A stretch of DNA of 64,000 nucleotides. It comes from Diphasiastrum complanatum (lineage: Eukaryota; Streptophyta; Lycopodiopsida; Lycopodiales; Lycopodiaceae). Shown here one piece after another: positions 57,585 to 64,000 of this stretch (within the stretch, counting starts at the first letter, position 1; each line of letters starts with the position of its first letter). The stretch lies in the NCBI GenBank assembly GCA_029204225.1, contig CM055110.1:19760410-19824409 (forward strand), written 5' to 3'. The position numbers and the translations under genes are program-made. Under the pieces are notes generated by a model that saw nothing but the letters and a program-made list of their open reading frames with translations, did not search any database and was not told the origin of the DNA.

Positions 57585-57845
57585 AATCAGAATCGGGCTG
57601 CGACTGCGAATCGGGATCAGATTACAGCGGCGCAGATCAGAATCGGATTTCAACTTCGGAATCAGAATCGGATTATGATTCCAGAATTGGATCAGGTCAC
57701 GATTTCAGAATCGGATCAGAATCATGTTTCAGTCTGCAGATTAGTATCAGGTTTCAGCGTCACGGATCTGATTCGGTTTCAGGTTTCGACTGCGGAACTG
57801 AATTGAATTTCAGTCACGGATCAGAATGGGATTTCAGCCCCAAAT
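57585..57845 (+). repeat. Retroelement leader built of degenerate CAGAATCGGAT repeats
   Basis: Immediately after the primer site the words AGAATCGG, AGAATTGG, CGAATCGG, GGATCAG and GTTTCAG recur many times over 260 bp with irregular 12-20-bp spacing. Confidence 0.75.
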
Positions 57846-58633
57846 ATCTGGTTTAAAGACTGCAGGACCAGCGTTGACAGTTGGGAGCAAAGAGGCTTCG
57901 ATCTTGATCTCAAATTGTCGCCGAAATCACCTTGGTAACCTGTGATTGGCTGTGTACTATTGTGGCATGGTGTAGGGATACTTGATTTCTGTGAATTTGA
58001 TGGATTTGCAAGGAAAATAAGGGCTATTGAAGGCTGTTCCAGCCAGGACAGACCTGGTGCACGCTTCATAAGAGGGTTTTGTGAGCGAAAAACACCTGAT
58101 TACTCTCATTTTAGACCTCAACTTGGGTTGGTAGGGTTGGAAAGCCATAATTAAATGGACTACTTTCCAACATTCCTGAGAGATGGTCCAATGTCTCCGA
58201 ACGGAGTCCGTTTTTAAGACCCTTTGTTCCGTCCTGCGCTACATGTCGAGACGAACCCACAGGATTAAACCGGGCTCCAAACGGTTCAGTACTCACAGCG
58301 AAACGTGCATCCGAACCAGAAACCCTAATTGCAGTCCTGGGATTCTAGGCCCGTCGAGCCAGGAATTGGTCGGATTCAGTCAAAAACAGTCAAAACCTCG
58401 AACGGTAGGTGTCCAGAGGTTCTTGGGCTCAACACGAACCCACTGGACCAGTTGTTGCTGAATGTATACACACACACACACACACACACAAACCTTTGCT
58501 AGGCTCTCAGAACCCTAAACTTGCATACATCGCATACAAGCACACATTTCGTCCTAACACATTCTCTGCCGCCTTCGACCTCCGGCCGCCCATCATCAAC
58601 GGGCTTAACCACATACACACACACACACAGATA

Positions 58634-58691
<58 letters not shown>

Positions 58692-58985
58692 TAGATAGAT
58701 AGATAGTGTAATATCTAAGTTGCATCGGAATGGCATTCCAGACCCCCACGTTTCGAAATGCAACATTTCTAAACTGTGCGTTCAGGAACTTTAGAATGTT
58801 GTTCCAAAAAAATGGAATTTTTTTTTTGAGATAGCCCCATGTCTCCAAAAGTCTCACAGTTGCAAAGAGACACCTACCAGAGTAGTCTGATTAACAATTG
58901 TCATTGCTCAAGGATTTTTTTAATTGCCAACTCATCAAACTAGATCTTGTTCAAATCTAAGTCATCACCCTATCCAATTGTATCC
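57846..58985. other. Retroelement leader and microsatellites, no gene
   Basis: No recognisable coding sequence. An (AC)n tract lies at 58,469-58,490 and a compound (AC)n(GT)n(TA)n(GATA)n tract at 58,612-58,706. Confidence 0.5.
58612..58706. repeat. Compound microsatellite (AC)n-(GT)n-(TA)n-(GATA)n
   Basis: ACACAC and GTGTGT tracts flank CAGATAT and can pair; the TA tract is self-complementary; GATAGATA ends it. Confidence 0.95.
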
Positions 58986-59482
58986 TGTCATGCCCATGAC
59001 TGGTCTCAGTTAGCGTGTCCACGCTAGGGACTGGTAGACCAACAACCCGTAAGTTAATTGTGACTGTAAGGGAATTGGGGCCCTTACGTGTACAAGGTCA
59101 TAATTAATGGTTGTAGGCCTAAAACACTTGATGGTGGATTTGTATGGGTCTATCAGTGAGTCATTGGGGAATTGGATGACGTGGCCTAGATAGGCTACAG
59201 AGGTGTCCAGTGAGGTGTCACAGTGTACTACTAGTGGTGCATGGGCCTTGGAGGGTATAAGTATACCTATTGGGCTCTCACTAGTGTATGCTTGATAGCA
59301 TGACCGGTGGCAGGATGCTGCTGGTGTGATGCCTCATTCCTCTCTGAGGGATTGATCCATAGCTTGGGGGCTAGATCCGTTCGATCTAGGTTTGGTTGGG
59401 TTGGTTTGTCCACCATCAGGTTCCCTTGTGTTGCTTGTGATTGGCATGCTTAGAATAGGATCCTTGGATTGAGGACTTCATA
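58986..59482 (+). mobile_element. 5' LTR of a Ty3 element, with primer site
   Basis: Starts TGTCATGCCC and is followed by TGGTATCAGGGCC at 59,484-59,496, a tRNA-Met primer site with one change. The GGGGGCTAGATCCG...GGTTTGGTTGGG block resembles the LTR at 33.3 kb. Pol remnants follow at 60.7-62.9 kb. Confidence 0.75.
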
Positions 59483-60659
59483 TTGGTATCAGGGCCAATT
59501 TTGAGCACGTTTTTGCCATTGATTTGTGTTCAAGAGAAATCTCGAATTGTGGGGATTTTTCCATTCTGTGATATGGAATCTTGACACTTTTTCGAGAATT
59601 CAATGGAGCATGCAATGAAGTGGTGAAAGTGCGGAATATTCTTCCCGTGGATTTCCTTGTTTGAAGTGAAATTGGCTGTGTGGTAACTGGAATCGGTTGT
59701 ATACAATCGGTTCGATGTTTAGACACTTCATATTGGTTTTCAGAAAGTAAATTTCCGATTTTCAATTCATTTGTGTTATCGTTTACTTCATTGGGGACAC
59801 TTTTTCATTAGCAATGGGATCAATTAGAGTGAATGCTGGTTTTTACGGCTTTTTGTTCAGTACACAGTGACTTAGGTGGTTTTGTTAGCTGTCTTTTGTT
59901 TTTTATTGAGCCAGTTTTGGCTTGAATCTGAGAAAAAGCAAGAAAAGAAGCACAACAAAGACTAATCACTGGCTACGAGTGTTGGTGGTTTTTTATAGGT
60001 TTGCATGGCGGTTTCTTGGTGATTCACAGGTTTATGCTGGATTTTTTGGCAAACTAACAGTGTTTGCAGGCTTATGTGAATTAGTAAAGCCAATTGTTAT
60101 GGTATGAATTACAAGAAAGCCTATCCTGTGGTGAAGGGAAGGGCAGCCTGCAAATCTGTGGTTTGGAAAAATTTTGGCAGCATCTACCCTATTTTTTAGC
60201 CATAAAAAAATTTGTTATCTGTAAGAGAAACATGCTTGTGCCTTGGTGAAGGTATTGCAACTGTAAATGCATACTATTCCCATATTTTATCTGTAAGAAA
60301 TGCAGTAAGAAGGGTAAATAGCTTCAAGCTGAAGCTAGTACAAGTCTTAAGCTCTAATTTTTTCACAAAATGGGATGCTTAGGTTTGTGGCAAAGCAAAG
60401 CACTGCAAAACTGACCTGAATGCTTCTTGTATCTGCATAAAAAGCAGAAGGAAAGCAAGAAAAACTTCAAGCATCAAGAAAAAGCTAATTAAACTGTGAT
60501 TCTGGAAAAAAAAACAGCATGTAAAGGCCTCAGAATCCGTGCCTATTTGCAGCATCCTGTGCGCCCAATTTGCATCACCCTAGTTCAAAAAGTCAGACTT
60601 CTAGAAGTACCTACTTAGCATAGGTACATAGTTTCATTAGCTAAGGGTGAAGACAAGAG

Positions 60660-62880
60660 AATTTGGGAAACTATGGTAAGTAATCTAAATGTTGGTATTC
60701 AAGGGTATCAGGATGAAATAAACTTTCAAATAATGCACTTGGATCGCACAGACATTGTTCTCGGGAGAGATTGGCTTTACAGTTTTGGACCTTCCCTCCA
60801 CAGAAATTATCAGGAGAACACCCTCAACTTTTAGCATAAAGGCCGAGAGATCCAGTTGCATGGGGAGCATGATGTCCAACAGTCCTATGGTCTGCAGTTC
60901 AGAGCTCTGTCAACTAATCGGAGACGACGACCATCAAGTATTCTTATGTGACTTTCAGTTTATTCCAGAAGTTTCTATTTCTAGTTTTTTACAGCAAAAA
61001 ATCAGTAATTAGAAACTTTGTTGTCTAACTTTAAAGATGTTTTTCCTGAAGATTTACCACATGGTTTACCACCTAGCAGAGAAATAGATCATGTAATAAA
61101 CCTAGTACCAGATACAACACCTGTTTCTCAACCTCCGTATCGGGTCAGCAGAACAGAGGATGAAGAAATAACTAGGCAGTTAACAGATTATCTTGGGAAA
61201 GGCCAAATTCAGACCAGTAGTTCACCATGGGCCTCACCAGTCCTTTTGGTGAAAAGAAAGAGGGGTCTATGTGTCTTTGCGTAGATTACAGAGCCCTCAA
61301 TAAAGTCACAATTAAGAATAAATACCCAATGCCTCGGGTAGACGAGTTATTTGATCAACTCAACGAGGCTAAGTCTTTCAGTAAAATTGACTTTAGATCG
61401 GGATATCATCAGGTCCGTATAAAGTCGAAAGATGTCCCAAAAACAGCTTTTAGGACTCGTCATGGTTATTATGAGTTTAAGGTGATGCCTTTTGGGCTCA
61501 CAAATGCTCCAGCGTTTATGACCTTGATGAACAGTGTCCTCAGACCATACTTGGGTAAGTTTGTAGTCATATTTTTAGATGACATCCTCGTGTACAGTAA
61601 GACGAGGAAGGAGCATCTTAAACACCTCAGAAAGGTGTTTCGACTGCTTAGAAAGCATAAGCTTTATGCTAAGAAACCTAAGTGTGAATTTTTCGTTGAA
61701 GAAGTAGCCTATTTTGGGTCACATTATCTCGGCAGATGGGATTAAGATGGACCCTAATAAGGTCAAAGCCATACTCAGTTGGTTGAGATCTCAGAATATT
61801 CTAGAGCTTCAGATCTTTCTAGGTTTGGTGGGATATTACAGACGATTTGTCAAGAAATATGCTCCGATGGCAGTTCCCATGACAAATCTTCTTAAGGGAA
61901 AGGGAAAGGAGTTCATCATATGGGAGTCTGCAGAGCAGGAGAGCTTTGATGCTCTCAAAATTGCCTTAGCTACAGCACCAGTTCTAAAAGCCGTCGACCC
62001 CAATCAGCCATTTGTGGTTGAAACAAATGCCTAGCGACTTTGCAGTTGGTGCTGTACTAACTCAGAGTGGACGACCAATAGCGTTCGAGAGTAAAAAACT
62101 CGAGCCAGCACAGACTAGGTATAGTGCCTATGAAAAAGAACACTTTTCCATAGTTTATGCCGTTAAGACTTGGAGGCATATGGTGCCAACTTTGAGGTCC
62201 TGACAGACCATGAAAGTCTCAGATACTTTTGCAATCAGCCTGAGCTCAGAGGTCGGAAAGCTCGTTGGGCTGAGTTAATGCAAGAGTTTGATATGTCTAT
62301 CAGATATAGACGGGAGAAATTCAACACAGTAGCAAGTGCACTTAGTAGAATGCCTATGATAAACGAGCAATCTCCATAGAAAACAAGAGAGAAGAGGCTG
62401 GGCGCCCGACTCTAAGAGAGAGAGAGAGAGAAAACAGCAACAAGGGCAATGCAGAGCAATGCTTAGCCAAACTGGAAAAATGGAATACACAATGAGCATC
62501 TAGGTACTCTACCTAGATGTGACCAAATGCCACCAAACCCTACATCCCCAAAAGTCAAGATAGGGCCCCTAAACAAAATTATACCCCTAAGGACCCAGAG
62601 TCAGTACATGACCAAAATTGGGTCCAACTGAACTTAAGACAAACTTAAGATGGCCTAAATAACTAAATACCCATGGTTACACAAATCTCGACCTTTTGGG
62701 TCAAAGTAACCTATGTATTAACTTTAGCATAGTCATTTATTTCTAACAGGCATTATGCAAATCCACATAGACGGGATGTGCAGTTCTCTGCTGGTGAGGA
62801 AGTCTATTTGAGAGTCCCAGTTGACTGTAAAACCCTCATATCAGGTGTGTGTGCTAAGTTGTCTCCTAGGTAATGTGGTC
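60660..62880 (+). pseudogene. Ty3 pol (protease to RNase H; integrase mostly deleted)
   Basis: The protease end reads HLDRTDIVLGRDWLYSFGPS (60.74 kb). RT spans 61,018-61,740: [80 protein letters not shown] and catalytic [11 protein letters not shown]. Then [18 protein letters not shown] and RNase H ([47 protein letters not shown]) end at 62,379. The integrase core is missing; only HYANPHRRDVQFSAGEEVYL of its C-terminal region appears at about 62,752. No gag was found between the leader and protease. Four frameshifts occur (about 61,250, 61,715, 62,020, 62,180). RT itself is well preserved. Confidence 0.88.
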
Positions 62881-64000
62881 TCTTCTCTAGCCCCACTATG
62901 TAGTATTTAAGTTTTGTATGGTGTCTATTATTTCCTTCTATTGTAATCTATGTATCTCTATTAAAAAATGAGATCCAACCTCTTGATCTCCAAAATTTGT
63001 TCACATGCAGTTTCAAATGACCTTCTTAGTTATTGACTTGTTGACATGCTTGCTGCATAGAGGGAATGTAGAGCCTAGAGAAGAGTTTATTGCAAGGGAA
63101 AATATGTTGGGTAATAGTATGTTGGTGGGATTGTCACCTAGATGGCATTTGGAGTAGAGATTGTGCTCATTTTAGAGGCTAGGATGGTGTATATTCCTCC
63201 TTAGGATGAGCCTAGGATAGGAAGTGAAGAGGCGAAGAAGATTGCCTGTACTCGATGTACTTTGCCACTATCATAGTTGTGAATGTGAGAGTAGTATTAA
63301 GATTACTCTGGGTGGTCAATAACCAAGATTTCCTATTGATTTATCTAGGGATTGGAAAGATTGTGTGCATAAGTGTAGTAGAAGAGGCCCTATTCCTATT
63401 GTACATATGAGTGGACCAGCTCATTGAGAGATCTCTACCAAGAGGGTAGAAGACGTACACTAGTAAGAATGCCTAGACAAGTTTATAGGGTATGCTTAGT
63501 GTGAGCAATGAGAATTGAGTCAACTATCCATTTTTAAAATGTTGTGATAGAAAGCTAAAGGAGCACTTCAAGTTGGGGTACCTAGTTGTTTACTCTTCAT
63601 CTAACCTCTCACTTTTTTCAAGTCAGTGCTCAAAAATGAATCTTGTAGATCACATTTTTGTAATGTGGTAATGTCAGAGTTCTAAATAAAGCTTTGCATT
63701 TAGAACTACTAGGCTTGTATTCTAGGTTATTCACTATGACTTGAATACACTTAATGACGACCAGGGCATTTAATCTAACTCTAATAGTAGAGTGGTAATT
63801 ACAATAGAGTCTGTGTGCTTATTCGATGAAATGCCATGAGAACTATTCAACAGAATCCTAATCCATAGAGTTCATTGCCTTGAACATTATAAATACATTT
63901 GTGAGCCTAATAATTGATTGTTGATAGTATTTTCTTTAGCTTAGATTAGTGTAGCTTTGATTTAGCATTGGTTACCTTGCTTAGATCAACTTTTTCAGCT
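62881..64000. other. No gene seen to window end
   Basis: AT-rich sequence with short frames only. A TATA-like ATTATAAATACATTTG at about 63,887 could belong to another LTR or promoter. The missing ARF exons were not found here. Confidence 0.5.

Overview
The window is nuclear DNA of a land plant with a large, repeat-rich genome. The one host gene found is a class A AUXIN RESPONSE FACTOR (ARF). It occupies 27,754 to beyond 52,205 and is spread over introns of up to 17.4 kb, all with GT-AG ends. Almost everything else is decayed Ty1/copia, Ty3/gypsy and LINE sequence. Giant introns full of old LTR elements suggest a gymnosperm, but the sequence does not prove this; a fern or a large-genome angiosperm is not excluded.

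Layout. 1-3.7 kb: LTR-like and non-coding DNA. 3.7-9.7 kb: an old Ty3/gypsy element on the plus strand (gag/pol remnants, a GATC-rich spacer, then an extra Ser/Thr/Pro-rich ORF). 9.7-12.7 kb: a copia LTR fragment, a minus-strand LTR and a broken coiled-coil ORF. 13.3-23.5 kb: a nest of three copia elements on the minus strand; the youngest is a complete 4,344-bp non-autonomous element (18,175-22,518) with 701-bp LTRs and a long open frame lacking reverse transcriptase. 25.0-26.7 kb: tandem repeats, then a CpG-rich, G-box-containing region that is the likely ARF promoter.

The ARF model has ten coding exons: 27,754-27,760, 32,623-32,735, 50,160-50,258, 50,391-50,447, 50,570-50,722, 50,935-51,019, 51,135-51,225, 51,431-51,595, 51,699-51,821 and 52,130-52,205. 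They join in frame into 323 residues covering the N-terminal dimerisation region, the B3 DNA-binding domain and most of the ARF (Auxin_resp) domain. The middle region and the PB1 domain must lie past the window end. Intron 2 (17.4 kb) carries Ty3 and copia fragments and ends in a near-perfect 229-bp tandem duplication that copies the 3' splice site and the first 45 nt of exon 3, creating a decoy acceptor. Intron 10 is at least 11.8 kb.

52.2-64 kb: a LINE whose reverse transcriptase was interrupted by an LTR element (5-bp target duplication TTTGC still visible) and whose distal half is now inverted, other LTR and gag pieces, and a Ty3 chromovirus-like element with most of its integrase deleted. 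No rRNA, tRNA, CRISPR array or bacterial-type operon was recognised. All element assignments rest on motif reading, not on database searches.
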